Below, in pieces: positions 1-10,639 of a stretch of 64,000 bases of DNA. This DNA is from CAZYBO01 sp964645205 (GTDB taxonomy: Bacteria; Pseudomonadota; Alphaproteobacteria; Rickettsiales; SXRF01). Location: the NCBI GenBank assembly GCA_964645205.1, contig CAZYBO010000007.1, positions 1 through 64,000 of the forward strand, read 5' to 3'. A program made the translations under genes and the position numbers. Each line of letters begins with the position of its first letter. Positions within the stretch are counted from its first letter, which is position 1. Below the pieces are notes generated by a model. The model did not search any database and had not been told where the DNA came from. It saw nothing but the letters and a program-made list of their open reading frames with translations.

Positions 1-3000
1 CCAGCGACATCGCCAAAACCGCCGGCACCGACGCCAGCCTCACGCTCACCGCGCACCGCGACATCAACATCAATAGCAACGTCGATATTGCTTCAAGCAG
101 CAACAAGCTCAATGTGACGTTGAATGCAGATTCTGATGCAACGGGAGGTGGCAGAATCTACATGGCGTCAAGCTCCTCTATCCAGACCAACGGCGGCAAT
201 ATCGTGCTCGGTGGTGGTGCGGATCCCACGACGACAGCCGCCATCGGCCGCGCGGGCGCGGATGAAGGTGTCAGGCTCTCCAATGCGACCATCAACGCAG
301 GCGGCGGTAACATCGTGATCCGCGGCGAAGGCGATACGGCGGGCACCGACAATTACGGTGTGCGCATCGATAACAGCAGCTCCGTCACCACCAGCGGCAC
401 CGGTACGATCAGCATCACCGGCACTGGCGGTAATTCCAGCGGCAACCTGAACCGCGGTGTTTATATTGCCTCTGCGACGGTAAGCGCTACGGGCAGCGGC
501 GCTGTAACCGTGACCGGCACCGGCAACGGAAACACCAACAGCGGGTTCAACCTTGGTGTTTACCTGTTTACCGGCGGCGTGATTTCTTCGGCGGACGGCA
601 ACGTGACTGTGACCGGCACCGGCGGCGGCGCAGGCAGCGGCAGCACGAATTACGGTGTGCTGGTAAGTGGCGTGGGCAGCTCTATCAAGAGCACGGGGAG
701 CGGCAACGTGTCTGTCACCGGCCAAGGCGGTGCGGGTGGTGGCAATAACAATCACGGTATCAACGTCGATTCCGAAAACGGCTTCCAAACTACCGGTACG
801 GGTAGTATCACGCTTTCCGGCACCGGCGGTGGTGCAGGCGATTATAGTTACGGTGTGTATCTGGGTGGTGCGGGTACAAACGTCGTGAATGCCTGTACGA
901 ACTGCAATATCACTATCACGGGTACTGGCGGAAATAGTACGGGCGCACACAACTATGGTATCAATATTATCGGTACCGTGAGCACAACCGGCACCGGCAC
1001 GATCACGCTCACCGGCACCGGCGGCGGATCGGGCAACAGCGGCAGTGATTATGGTATTTACCTCAATAACACCGGCATCCTCACCGCCGCCAACGGTAAC
1101 GTCACGCTCACCGGCACGGGCGGCGGCGCGGGTAGCGGCACCCAGAATTACGGCGTGTACCTGAACGGCTCCGGCTCGTATATCACCACCACCGGAGGCG
1201 CGATCAGCGTAACCGGCAACGGCGGCGCAAGCACCGCCAACAGCAACGTGGGTATCTATTTCATTAACGGTGCGGATATATATACGAGCTCCGGCAATAT
1301 CACGCTGGCGGGCACCGGCGGCGCAAGCAGCGCGGGCTTTGCGCACGGTATCGTGGTGTCGGGCAGCGGCAGCAGCGTGTATTCGGCCACCGGCAACATC
1401 GCCGCAACCGGCGTGGCGCAGGGCGCAAGCACACGCTACGGCGTTGACATCGACACCAGCGGCGCGATCTACACCACCGGCGCAGGCACCGTGACCTTAA
1501 CCGGCACCGGTGCTACGGCGGATATTTACTGCTCGACCTGCACCATCGGCGGTGGCTCGCAAACAGGTAACATCACGCTGGAAGCCGATCTGCTGAGCCT
1601 GACCAGTTACACCGCGCAAACTACCGGCACGGTGTGGTTCAAACCGCGCAGCGCGGGCACCACGGTGGGCGTGGCGGGCGCGGCGGGTTCGCTCGCCGTT
1701 ACCAGCGCGATTATCGCCGCGACCACCGCAGGCACTATACAAATAGGCCGCACGGATGGCAGCGGCCTGCTGAGCCTTTCGGCCTATACGACATGGGCGT
1801 CGAGCGTGACGCTCCTCAACGGCAGCGCCAACATCACCATCAACGGCAACCAGACACTTTCTTCCGGCAGTAATTTCAGCGCCAGCAACACCAGCGGTGA
1901 CATTATCGACGGCGGGGCATATACCGTTACCACCTCAGGCGCGGGCACGCAGCTCTGGAGCGCGGGTAACGACCTCACGTTCGACAGTGATTTCGACCTT
2001 ACTTCGGCCACTGGTGCGATTACCCTGCGCGCGAATCGCGATATCACCTATACCGGCTTAGGCGATATCACCACCGGCGGTGGGCATGTGGTGCTGAACT
2101 CCGACCGAGATGCGGGTGGCGACGGGCGCATACGTTACAGCACCGGCAGCAATATCACCACCTCCGGCGGCAACATCACGCTGGGCGGCGGCGCAGACCC
2201 GACGGCGGCCAACGCCGTGGGGCGCACAGGCGCGGTGGAAGGCGTTATTCTCACCGGCGGTACGCTCGATGCAGGCGGCGGCAATATCGTGGTTCGCGGT
2301 ACGGGCTTCGCGGGCGTGAACAGCAACCTCGGCGTGACTGTTCAGACGCAGACGATCACCACGTCGGGTACCGGCACGATTACCATGACGGGCGTGGGCG
2401 GCGCGGGCAGCGGCAGCACCAACGCAGGCCTTTACTTAAACAGCAATACCGCGATCAACACGGCCACCGGCGCGATCAGCCTGACCGGCACGGGCGGCGC
2501 GGGCACCAGCACCACCAGTAACTACGGTGTCTATTTCGCCAGCACCGCGGCCATCTCATCGACCAGCGGCAACATCAGCGTCACCGGCACCGGCGGCGCG
2601 GGCAGCGGCGCCAGCAATCATGGTATCTACATCAATAGCGGTGCGATCACCGCCGGTGGTGTGGGTACTCTCGGCATTACCGGCACCGGCGGCGGAACGG
2701 GAAATAGCGGTGGCAACTACGGTATCTATAATTCTTCGGGCACGGTGTCCACTGTGGACGGCAACCTCACCGTAAGCGGTACCGGCGGCGGCGCGGGCAC
2801 GGGCACCGGCAATATCGGTGTCAGCGTGGCCAACGCAGGAAGTACGTTCCGCACCACCGGCGCGGGCAATATCAGCATTACCGGCCAAGGCGGCAACGAG
2901 GCAGGCAGCTACGGTGTGCAGGTGGCGATCGCTAACGGCGTGCAGACCGCCGGCACCGGCGACATCACCATCAACGGCACGGCGGGCGGTAGCACCGACG

Positions 3001-6000
3001 CGGGTGGCACTTATAATATAGGTGTGGCCGTGACCGGTAGCGTGGTGGCGGCGGCGAACCGCAACATCACCATCACTGGGCAGGGCGGCAGCGGCATCAA
3101 TGATGTCAATATCGGCGTGGCGGTGTACGGTGCGTCGGCACTGGTAAGCGCCACCGGAACCGGCGTCATCACCATTAACGGCACCGGCGGTGGCAGCGGA
3201 TCTTCGGGGGAAAGCACCGGCATGGGGCTGTGGAGCGGCGGCCGCGTGACGGCGGTGGATGGCGACATCAACATCACGCTGACCGGCGGTAACAACGCGG
3301 GGGGCACGGGTGGCGCGAACTACGGCATGTGGCTGGAAAGCGGCACCACCGGCATTGCCACCAGCGGCGCGGGCGACATCAACATTACGGCCACCGGTGG
3401 CGGCGCGGGCGGCAGCGGGAACAACAACTACGGCGTCAATCTGCAAGCCGCCAATTCGCTGGTGACGACCGGCACAGGTAATATCACCGTGAACGCCACC
3501 GGCGGCGGCGCGGGCGGCACGGGCACCGGGCAGTATGGTTTCGTGCTTTCGGGCGGCATTACTGGCTGCTCCGGCTGCGACATCACCATCATCGGCACCG
3601 GCGGGAATTCCAGCGGCGCGACGAACCATACGGGTATCAGCAGCAGTGGGATAATCACTGCCACAGGCAGCGGTAATATCACCATGACCGGCACCGGCTC
3701 GGGCAGCGGCAACGCGGGCAGCGGGCGCGGTATTATCATAGGGACGAGCGGCATTGTAACGGCAGCAGACGGTACCATCACCATGACCGGTACCGGCGGC
3801 GGCGCGGGCACCGGCGCGGATAATCATGGTATTCAGGTGGCTTCATCGAACGCTGCAGTCTATACCACCGGCACCGGTGCGATCGTGATGACCGGTACTG
3901 GCGGCGTAGGGTCGGGAACCGGCAATTACGGCGTATATGTAGCGTCAACGGGTAACGTTTATACCACCAGCGGCAATATCACTGTCACCGGTACCGGCGG
4001 CGCGAACAGCAGCAATACCGGCTACGGTGTGTACGTCAACAACGCCACCGGCAGTTATATCTACTCCAATACAGGTAATATCTCCATCACTGGCACGGCG
4101 CAGGGCGCGGGCACGCGCTACGGCGTCAGCTTCCAGAACGGCGCCGCCGGGACATACACTACCGGCAGCGGTACCGTGACCATCACCGGTACGGGGGCCA
4201 CGGCGGATATTCACGCTACTTCAAGCGGCGTAATCGGCCATGCCTCGCAGACCGGCGATATCACGCTGATCGCCGATACGTTGTCGCTTAGTTATGTGGG
4301 ACGCACGGCTGGCACCTTCTGGTTCCGCCCGCGCACGGATTCCACCACCGTAAGCGTGGCAGGCACAGCCAATACGTTGGACGTGACCACCGGCATCCTC
4401 GCCGCGACCACGGCAGGCACTATCCAGATAGGTCGCACGGACGGTACGGGCGTGATGGACGTAAGCGCCTATGATTACGCCACCAACACCCGCGACAGCC
4501 ATATCGTGTACCTCACCGGCAGCGGCCAGATGAACATCAACGGCGCGCAGACGCTGTTTGCGGGCAGGAACCTGACGCTTTCTACCGACAGCGACTTGCT
4601 CATCGGCGCGAACCTAACCGGCACGGGCAACATATATATAAGGAACTCCGCTGCCGCGACCACCATCGGCGTGGCCGACACCGCGGCAGGCACACTGGCG
4701 CTTTCCAACACCGAGCTTGGCCGCATCATGGATGGATGGAGCCTGATTACCATCGGCAACAGCGCAGGCAGCGGCCTGCTGACGGCGGCGGCGTATACCG
4801 CATGGAACGATTCGCTTACCTTCCAGAATGGATCAGGCAACATCACTATCAACGGTAACCAGACGCTGGCATCGGGCAATAATTTTGCCGCTACTACTGC
4901 CTCGGGCGACATTATCGACGGCGGTGCGTACACGATCACGACAGCAGGCGCGGGCACGATCTCGCTTACTTCGGGCAATGATATTACATTTGATGCGGAT
5001 TTCGACCTGACATCCGCCACGGGTGCGATCACGCTGCGCGCCAACCGCGACATCAACATCACCGGCGCGGGCGACATTACTACCAGCAACGCGGCGATTA
5101 CGCTCAATTCCGACCGCGATGCGGCAGGCGGCGGGCGTATTTATCTTTACAGCGATACCGACCTTGTATCGGGCGGCGGCAATATCACGCTCGGCGGCGG
5201 CGCTGACCCAACGACGACTGCCGCCATCGGCCGTGCGGGTGCGGTGGAAGGTATCCTGACCGGCTCGGGCTATGGGGGTGGTGAACCGATCATCAATGCC
5301 GGTGGCGGCAATATTAGCATACGCGGCCAGGGTTATGGCAATGCCGCTACCGACTGGCAATATGGTGTCGCCCTGAACTCTATCGCTGTAAGCACTACCG
5401 GCACGGGTAGCATCAGCATTATCGGCGTGGCGGGCGCAGGTGCATCCGGCAACCGCGGCGTGGCCATCGACAACGTAACCATGACCACGCAGAACGGCGA
5501 CATCACCATCACCGGCACCGGCGCAGGCACCGGTGACAGCAACTACGGCGTCTATATTTATTCCGACAATACCGCGACCGATATCAGCGCAACCGGCACC
5601 GGCAGCATCACCATCACCGGCACGGGCGCGGCAGGCAATAGCGAAAATTACGGGGTGATTCTCAACCACGCCACCACCGTCGTGCACACGAACAGCGGTA
5701 ACCTGAACATCAGCGGCACCGCGCAAGGCACCTTCGGTGTCTACGGGTATGTGCAGCAATCCGCTACCGTCTATTCGACCACCGGCACGGTTACTTTGGT
5801 CGGTAGCGGCACCACCGCAGATATTTATTGCATCTCCTGTATCATCGGCGACGCTACCGATAATGGCGACATCGTACTCGAAGCCAACACCTTGCTCTTC
5901 TCCGGCACCAATGTCATCCAGACCGCGCAGGATGTGTGGTTCCGCAACCGCACGGCGGCCACTACCGTCGGTGTCGGCGGCGGTACGGGCACGTTGCAGG

Positions 6001-9000
6001 TCACCGATGCGATTCTCGATATCGTAGATGCAAGCACGATTACCATAGGCCGTACGGACGGTTCGGGGCTTATTAATATGGATGCCTATGTGGGTTGGGA
6101 TGCGGATGTACTGGTGCAGAACGGCAGCGCCAATATCAGCTTCAACGGAAACCATACCTTGACCAGCGGCCATAATTTCAGCGCGACGACTGCTAGCGGT
6201 GACATCGTGGACGGTGGGGCGGGCACGCTGACGACTGCGGGTGCGGGCACGATCCTGCTCTCCAGCGGCAACGACCTTATCCTCGACGCCAACTACGATC
6301 TCGTATCCGGCACGGGCGCGATTGACCTGCGCGCCAACCGTAACATCGCGCTTTCCGGCGGCAGCACCGTTACTTCCAGCGGTGGCGCGATTACACTGAA
6401 TTCCGACCGCGATGATAATTCGGACGGATACATCAATATCGCGGGCGCGATCACTTCGGGCGACGGCAATATCAATCTCGTCGGCGGTAGCACGGGCGCT
6501 GGCAGCGCGTGGGGTAACGCGGGGCAGGCGTATGGCGTATATGTGAACAACGTCGCAGTGAATGCAGGTACGGGCGCGCTCACCGTGCGCGGTCATGGGT
6601 ATAATAACGCGGCCGGAAGCAATAATTTCGGCGTGATAGTGGGCAGCGGGACATCCGGCAAATTGCAGACCACCAGCGGCAACATCACCGTCACGGGTGT
6701 TGGTGGTAACGGCATTGACGATAATTATGGCGTTGCCGTGAGCGGCGGCGCGGATATCACCACCACCAGCGGTACGATCAACGTCACCGGCACTGGCGGC
6801 GCTGGCGGAACCACGGCGAGCTACACGGATAACGACGGCGTCTTTGTCGGCGGCAGCGGCAGCACGATTTCCTCGACCGGCACCGGTGCCGTGGGCACCG
6901 TCACCGTCACCGGTACCGGCGCAAACGGCCATAGTTACAACAAGGGCGTCTGGGTCTACAACACCGGTGAAATCTCCACGGTGGACGCCAACCTGAGCGT
7001 CACCGGCACCGGCGGCAACGGCAGCAGTACCGATAATTACGGTGTGTATGTCCATACCAACAGCGCTGTTATCAGGAGCACCGGCACGGGTAACGTGGCC
7101 GTCACCGGCACGGGTGGCCTCGGCACGGGCAACAACCACGGCGTATCCCTCAACACCGGTATTATCACCGTTAACAGCGGCACGCTGGGTGTGACCGGCA
7201 CCGGCAATGCGTCTAACAATATCAACGGATACAGCAACAACTGGGGCGTTTACGTGCGCTCGGGCAGCACGATCGGCTCTACAGCCGCCGGTGCCGCAGG
7301 CGCAGTGACGGTCACCGGCACAGGTGGCGCGGGTTATGCCTCGAACTACGGCATTAATATTTTCCAGAGCGCGATTACGACCGTGGACGCTACGCTTAAC
7401 GTGATCGGCAACGGCGGAGCCGGTTCGAACAGCAATAACTACGGCATTTATACGTCAGGCGCTACGGCTAACATAACTTCCACCGGCTCTGGCGCCATTA
7501 ACATTACGACTACCGGTCACAACACTACCGATTTAGTCGTCTCATCCACCGCTGCCACCATCGGCGGCGCGTCGGCCACCGGCAACATCACTCTTTCACA
7601 AAATACCGCTGCGTGGGGCGCGGCCACCATCCAGACTACCGGCGACGTGTGGTTCCGCAACCGCACGGATTCCACCACCATCGGCGTGGCGAGCACCGCC
7701 AATACGCTGGACATCACCACCACCATCCTCGATGCCACCATCGCTGGCCGCATTATCGTAGGCCGCACCGATGGCACGGGCATCATCAACCTCGCCGCCT
7801 ACACCGGTTGGGGCGAGGACGTGCTGATCCAGAACGGCAGCGGCAATATCAGCTTAGACGGCAACCAGACGCTGGCATCGGGCTATGATTTCGCTGCGAC
7901 CACTGCCACCGGTGATATTATCGACGGCGGCGTGGGCACGATTACTACCGCGGGTGCGGGTACCATTTCACTGACTTCCGGCAACGACATTACCTTCGAT
8001 GCCGATTTCGACATCGTAAGCAATACAGGAGCTGTTACCCTGCGTGCCAACCGCGATATCAATATTACGGGGGCGGGCGACATTACCGCTAGCAACGCAG
8101 CCATCGTCCTCAATTCCGACCGTGACGCGGCGGGCGGCGGGCGCATTAATCTTGGTTCTGGCACGGCATTCACCAGCGGTGGCGGCAATATCACGCTTGG
8201 CGGCGGTTCCGGCGACCCGGCGGTGAACGGTTATGCCACTGGCCGCAGTGGTGCGGTGGAGGGTATATTGACCTCGGCGACAACCCTTAATGCAGGTGGT
8301 GGCAATATCGTTATCCGTGGCCAGGGCTATGACGGCACCATTGATAATTACGGCGTCCAGATCGCCGCCGGATCTAATTTCAGCACCACGGGTACGGGCA
8401 CTATCAGCCTGACAGGGCTTGGCGGCAACGGTACGGATAATAATGGTGGTCTTGCGCTGAACGGCGTCCTTTCCACGGTCAACGGCGATATTAACGTTAC
8501 CGGAACCGGGCAGGGCAACGGCGCTGGCAACTACGGTATTTTCATGCAGGGGAACAATCTGGTGAGCACCAGCGGAACCGGTAACGTAACGTTCACCGGC
8601 ACTGGCAGTAGCAATGGCGTCAGCAGCAACGTGGGTATTACCATAAACTATGCGGATGATGGCATCAGCACGGCTAACGGTAATATCACGCTTAACGGTA
8701 CTGGCGGTGGCAACGGCACCGGCTTCCAGAATTTCGGCATGGCGTTTACGTTCATGAACCTTCGCACTACCGGCACGGGGGATATTACGCTGAACGGCAC
8801 CGGCGGCAGCGGTGTTGCTTCCGGACGCGGTATTCGTTTCGCGCTCGACAGCGGCATGAACACGGTGAACGGGGATATTATCGTTACCGGTACGGGTATT
8901 TCGTCACCGGCAAACGGCTACGGTGAAGGCGTGGTGTTTGAAAACGGGTCATGGCTTACGTCCACCGGCTCCGGCAATATCAGCGTCACCGGCACGGGCA

Positions 9001-10550
9001 GCGCGACGGGCACCAACAACCTTGCCGGTATCAGCATAGACGGTAGCGGCGGCGCCAACAGCATCACGGCGAATACCGGCAATATCACGATTGCAGGCAC
9101 GTCGAATTCAGCGCTTGGCAATGGCGTTGATATTGCCCTCAGCACGGTTGCGACCACCGGCAGCGGCACCATTGATATTACGGGTACATCCCCCGCCACC
9201 GATGTGTATTTTGCCACGGCCACCATCGGCGGCGCGTCTGACACCGGACTTATCAAAATCAACGCGAATACGTTGACGCATGACAACGCGGGTACGTTCC
9301 AGACTACCGGAAACGTATGGTTCAACCCGCGCAGCGCGGCCACTACCGTAGGCGTTGCAGGCGCAGCCGGAACGCTGGCGATTACGACAGGGCTTCTGGC
9401 GGATATTACGGCCGGTACCATCACCATCGGCCGCACGGACGGTTCAGGCGCGGTTACGGCCAACGCGTATACGTGGGGCGAAAACGCCGTGATCCAAAGC
9501 GGCAACGGCAATATCAGCTTTAACGGCGCGCAGGCGATGGGCACGAATACGATGCTTGCGCGCACGCACGGTACCGGCGACATCATCATCGGCGCGTCGG
9601 GCGGCATCACCAGCTCTGCTGCGGGAGACGCCATAGTGCTATCATCGAACGACCGCTTTACCAATGGCTCGGGCGCGGACGCGCTGGATGCAACGGTAGG
9701 ACGCTGGGTGGTCTATTCGGCCAATGCCGCTAACGATACGCGCGACGGGCTTATCTCTCCGCAAGTAGTATTCGGCAATAGCTACGGCACGCTGGCGCCG
9801 TCGGCGATAGTTCCCGCTACTTACAGCGCCACGCAGGATACATGGGTGTATGCGGCGGCATCTGCCGGTACGATTACGTTTACGGCAGAGGATAAGAGCA
9901 AGGATTACGGTGCCGCGGTTCCCGCGCTGACCTATAATTTCACCTGCTCCACTGCCTGCACGGAAGGCGCAGCAGTGAGCAGCGGCGCGTTGTCGCTGAC
10001 GACCAGCGGCACCTCATCGAGCAATGCGGGCAGCTATGCGATCGACGCCGCTTACGGCACGCTGGCGTTCGCCGATGTGTATAACGGCTACACCATTAAC
10101 TATGTGGACGGCACGCTGACGGTGAATCCGGTGGCGCTTAACGTGACGGCGGATGCGAACAGCAAGAGCAGCGGCGTTGCCGATCCTGTGTTCACCTACC
10201 AGTATAGCGGGCTGGTGAACGGGGACAATGATTCCGTGTTCTCAGGCGCGCTGAGCCGCGCGGCGGGTGAGAGCGAAGGCACGTATGCGATTACGCAAGG
10301 CACGCTGTCGGCAGGTGGCAACTATACGATAAGCTATACGGGCGCATTGCTGACGATTACTGCCGGCGTGTCGTCCGGCAGCGGGGTGACGTTGTCGCAC
10401 GATGTGCAGAAAGAAATCAACGGCAAACGCGAAGAAGACGAGGGCGAAAACGCCAGCCCGCTGCCGTTCCTGTGCAATCAGGGTGGCGGTAAAGATAAGG
10501 CCGGCGGCTCGAATGACTGTTTGCTCAGCGTGAGTAGTGCGGCAAATTAA
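1..10550 (+). CDS. Giant filamentous-haemagglutinin-like repetitive exoprotein, 3' part (5' end outside window)
   Basis: The frame is open from base 3 with no start needed inside the window, so the gene begins upstream; at least 3,515 residues are visible. The chain is Gly/Thr/Asn/Ser-rich with short beta-strand repeats of about 33-40 residues (signatures such as GNITLTGTGG and NYGVYL), as expected for a right-handed beta-helix. About nt 9870-10370 encodes two MBG/YDG-like domains (TFTAEDKSKDYG; LNVTADANSKSSG), common near the C-terminus of large secreted adhesins. There is no autotransporter barrel or LPxTG signal, so a two-partner-secretion (TpsA) exoprotein is most likely; the diagnostic N-terminal TPS domain would lie upstream. 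The tail has a Cys pair (codons at 10473 and 10518) spaced like a disulfide loop. No TpsB partner is in the window. Confidence 0.85.
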   Translation, partial: SDIAKTAGTDASLTLTAHRDININSNVDIASSSNKLNVTLNADSDATGGGRIYMASSSSIQTNGGNIVLGGGADPTTTAAIGRAGADEGVRLSNATINAGGGNIVIRGEGDTAGTDNYGVRIDNSSSVTTSGTGTISITGTGGNSSGNLNRGVYIASATVSATGSGAVTVTGTGNGNTNSGFNLGVYLFTGGVISSADGNVTVTGTGGGAGSGSTNYGVLVSGVGSSIKSTGSGNVSVTGQGGAGGGNNNHGINVDSENGFQTTGTGSITLSGTGGGAGDYSYGVYLGGAGTNVVNACTNCNITITGTGGNSTGAHNYGINIIGTVSTTGTGTITLTGTGGGSGNSGSDYGIYLNNTGILTAANGNVTLTGTGGGAGSGTQNYGVYLNGSGSYITTTGGAISVTGNGGASTANSNVGIYFINGADIYTSSGNITLAGTGGASSAGFAHGIVVSGSGSSVYSATGNIAATGVAQGASTRYGVDIDTSGAIYTTGAGTVTLTGTGATADIYCSTCTIGGGSQTGNITLEADLLSLTSYTAQTTGTVWFKPRSAGTTVGVAGAAGSLAVTSAIIAATTAGTIQIGRTDGSGLLSLSAYTTWASSVTLLNGSANITINGNQTLSSGSNFSASNTSGDIIDGGAYTVTTSGAGTQLWSAGNDLTFDSDFDLTSATGAITLRANRDITYTGLGDITTGGGHVVLNSDRDAGGDGRIRYSTGSNITTSGGNITLGGGADPTAANAVGRTGAVEGVILTGGTLDAGGGNIVVRGTGFAGVNSNLGVTVQTQTITTSGTGTITMTGVGGAGSGSTNAGLYLNSNTAINTATGAISLTGTGGAGTSTTSNYGVYFASTAAISSTSGNISVTGTGGAGSGASNHGIYINSGAITAGGVGTLGITGTGGGTGNSGGNYGIYNSSGTVSTVDGNLTVSGTGGGAGTGTGNIGVSVANAGSTFRTTGAGNISITGQGGNEAGSYGVQVAIANGVQTAGTGDITINGTAGGSTDAGGTYNIGVAVTGSVVAAANRNITITGQGGSGINDVNIGVAVYGASALVSATGTGVITINGTGGGSGSSGESTGMGLWSGGRVTAVDGDINITLTGGNNAGGTGGANYGMWLESGTTGIATSGAGDINITATGGGAGGSGNNNYGVNLQAANSLVTTGTGNITVNATGGGAGGTGTGQYGFVLSGGITGCSGCDITIIGTGGNSSGATNHTGISSSGIITATGSGNITMTGTGSGSGNAGSGRGIIIGTSGIVTAADGTITMTGTGGGAGTGADNHGIQVASSNAAVYTTGTGAIVMTGTGGVGSGTGNYGVYVASTGNVYTTSGNITVTGTGGANSSNTGYGVYVNNATGSYIYSNTGNISITGTAQGAGTRYGVSFQNGAAGTYTTGSGTVTITGTGATADIHATSSGVIGHASQTGDITLIADTLSLSYVGRTAGTFWFRPRTDSTTVSVAGTANTLDVTTGILAATTAGTIQIGRTDGTGVMDVSAYDYATNTRDSHIVYLTGSGQMNINGAQTLFAGRNLTLSTDSDLLIGANLTGTGNIYIRNSAAATTIGVADTAAGTLALSNTELGRIMDGWSLITIGNSAGSGLLTAAAYTAWNDSLTFQNGSGNITINGNQTLASGNNFAATTASGDIIDGGAYTITTAGAGTISLTSGNDITFDADFDLTSATGAITLRANRDINITGAGDITTSNAAITLNSDRDAAGGGRIYLYSDTDLVSGGGNITLGGGADPTTTAAIGRAGAVEGILTGSGYGGGEPIINAGGGNISIRGQGYGNAATDWQYGVALNSIAVSTTGTGSISIIGVAGAGASGNRGVAIDNVTMTTQNGDITITGTGAGTGDSNYGVYIYSDNTATDISATGTGSITITGTGAAGNSENYGVILNHATTVVHTNSGNLNISGTAQGTFGVYGYVQQSATVYSTTGTVTLVGSGTTADIYCISCIIGDATDNGDIVLEANTLLFSGTNVIQTAQDVWFRNRTAATTVGVGGGTGTLQVTDAILDIVDASTITIGRTDGSGLINMDAYVGWDADVLVQNGSANISFNGNHTLTSGHNFSATTASGDIVDGGAGTLTTAGAGTILLSSGNDLILDANYDLVSGTGAIDLRANRNIALSGGSTVTSSGGAITLNSDRDDNSDGYINIAGAITSGDGNINLVGGSTGAGSAWGNAGQAYGVYVNNVAVNAGTGALTVRGHGYNNAAGSNNFGVIVGSGTSGKLQTTSGNITVTGVGGNGIDDNYGVAVSGGADITTTSGTINVTGTGGAGGTTASYTDNDGVFVGGSGSTISSTGTGAVGTVTVTGTGANGHSYNKGVWVYNTGEISTVDANLSVTGTGGNGSSTDNYGVYVHTNSAVIRSTGTGNVAVTGTGGLGTGNNHGVSLNTGIITVNSGTLGVTGTGNASNNINGYSNNWGVYVRSGSTIGSTAAGAAGAVTVTGTGGAGYASNYGINIFQSAITTVDATLNVIGNGGAGSNSNNYGIYTSGATANITSTGSGAINITTTGHNTTDLVVSSTAATIGGASATGNITLSQNTAAWGAATIQTTGDVWFRNRTDSTTIGVASTANTLDITTTILDATIAGRIIVGRTDGTGIINLAAYTGWGEDVLIQNGSGNISLDGNQTLASGYDFAATTATGDIIDGGVGTITTAGAGTISLTSGNDITFDADFDIVSNTGAVTLRANRDINITGAGDITASNAAIVLNSDRDAAGGGRINLGSGTAFTSGGGNITLGGGSGDPAVNGYATGRSGAVEGILTSATTLNAGGGNIVIRGQGYDGTIDNYGVQIAAGSNFSTTGTGTISLTGLGGNGTDNNGGLALNGVLSTVNGDINVTGTGQGNGAGNYGIFMQGNNLVSTSGTGNVTFTGTGSSNGVSSNVGITINYADDGISTANGNITLNGTGGGNGTGFQNFGMAFTFMNLRTTGTGDITLNGTGGSGVASGRGIRFALDSGMNTVNGDIIVTGTGISSPANGYGEGVVFENGSWLTSTGSGNISVTGTGSATGTNNLAGISIDGSGGANSITANTGNITIAGTSNSALGNGVDIALSTVATTGSGTIDITGTSPATDVYFATATIGGASDTGLIKINANTLTHDNAGTFQTTGNVWFNPRSAATTVGVAGAAGTLAITTGLLADITAGTITIGRTDGSGAVTANAYTWGENAVIQSGNGNISFNGAQAMGTNTMLARTHGTGDIIIGASGGITSSAAGDAIVLSSNDRFTNGSGADALDATVGRWVVYSANAANDTRDGLISPQVVFGNSYGTLAPSAIVPATYSATQDTWVYAAASAGTITFTAEDKSKDYGAAVPALTYNFTCSTACTEGAAVSSGALSLTTSGTSSSNAGSYAIDAAYGTLAFADVYNGYTINYVDGTLTVNPVALNVTADANSKSSGVADPVFTYQYSGLVNGDNDSVFSGALSRAAGESEGTYAITQGTLSAGGNYTISYTGALLTITAGVSSGSGVTLSHDVQKEINGKREEDEGENASPLPFLCNQGGGKDKAGGSNDCLLSVSSAAN
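114..9600 (+). repeat. Five tandem macro-units inside the giant exoprotein gene
   Basis: The coding repeats have a second, larger period. Each macro-unit opens with an NSDRD-type motif (first divergent copy near nt 120, then at 2097, 5106, 6399 and 8112), followed by a GGGADPTTTAAIGRAGAVEG-like block, a GGGNIVIRGQGY block, a variable number of 33-40-residue TGTGG repeats, a VWF-x-R segment with TTVGVAG, an IGRTDGSG block, an NGNQTLASG block and an SGNDITFDADFDL block. Units differ in length from about 1.3 to 3.0 kb, mainly through the number of short repeats. Unit 2 also carries a duplicated linker (nt 4540-4860). The DNA repeats (accggcaccggcggc-like cores) should favour recombination and assembly collapse. 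Confidence 0.8.
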
Positions 10551-10576
10551 GCATTTCAGTGACGATAGATTTCCTT

Positions 10577-10606
10577 TTGACGCGCATGCCTATGGGTATA
10601 TACCCA
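10577..10606 (+). promoter_or_regulatory. Candidate promoter with a 14-bp palindrome over the -10
   Basis: TTGACG (10577-10582) is followed after 16 bp by TATACC (10599-10604). The perfect palindrome TGGGTATATACCCA covers 10593-10606 and so overlaps the -10. This is the usual position for a repressor or MerR-type operator. The downstream gene encodes a metal-ligand-rich lipoprotein, so metal-dependent control is a reasonable inference; the palindrome does not match a named operator I can recall. Confidence 0.4.
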
Positions 10607-10639
10607 GAAGCGAAGCAATGTTTATAAGGGAGTGCCGTT

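Noticed and set aside
114..9600. Regularly spaced repeats as a CRISPR array
   Set aside because: The repeats are coding, multiples of three, variable in length and translate to beta-helix strands; there are no cas genes.
168..9664. Long minus-strand frames opposite the giant exoprotein (for example 168-1346 and 4833-7139)
   Set aside because: They are antisense shadows of a repetitive GC-rich gene, with low-complexity Ala/Gly/Arg/Asp content, no ribosome-binding sites and no domain; the plus frame is a coherent exoprotein.
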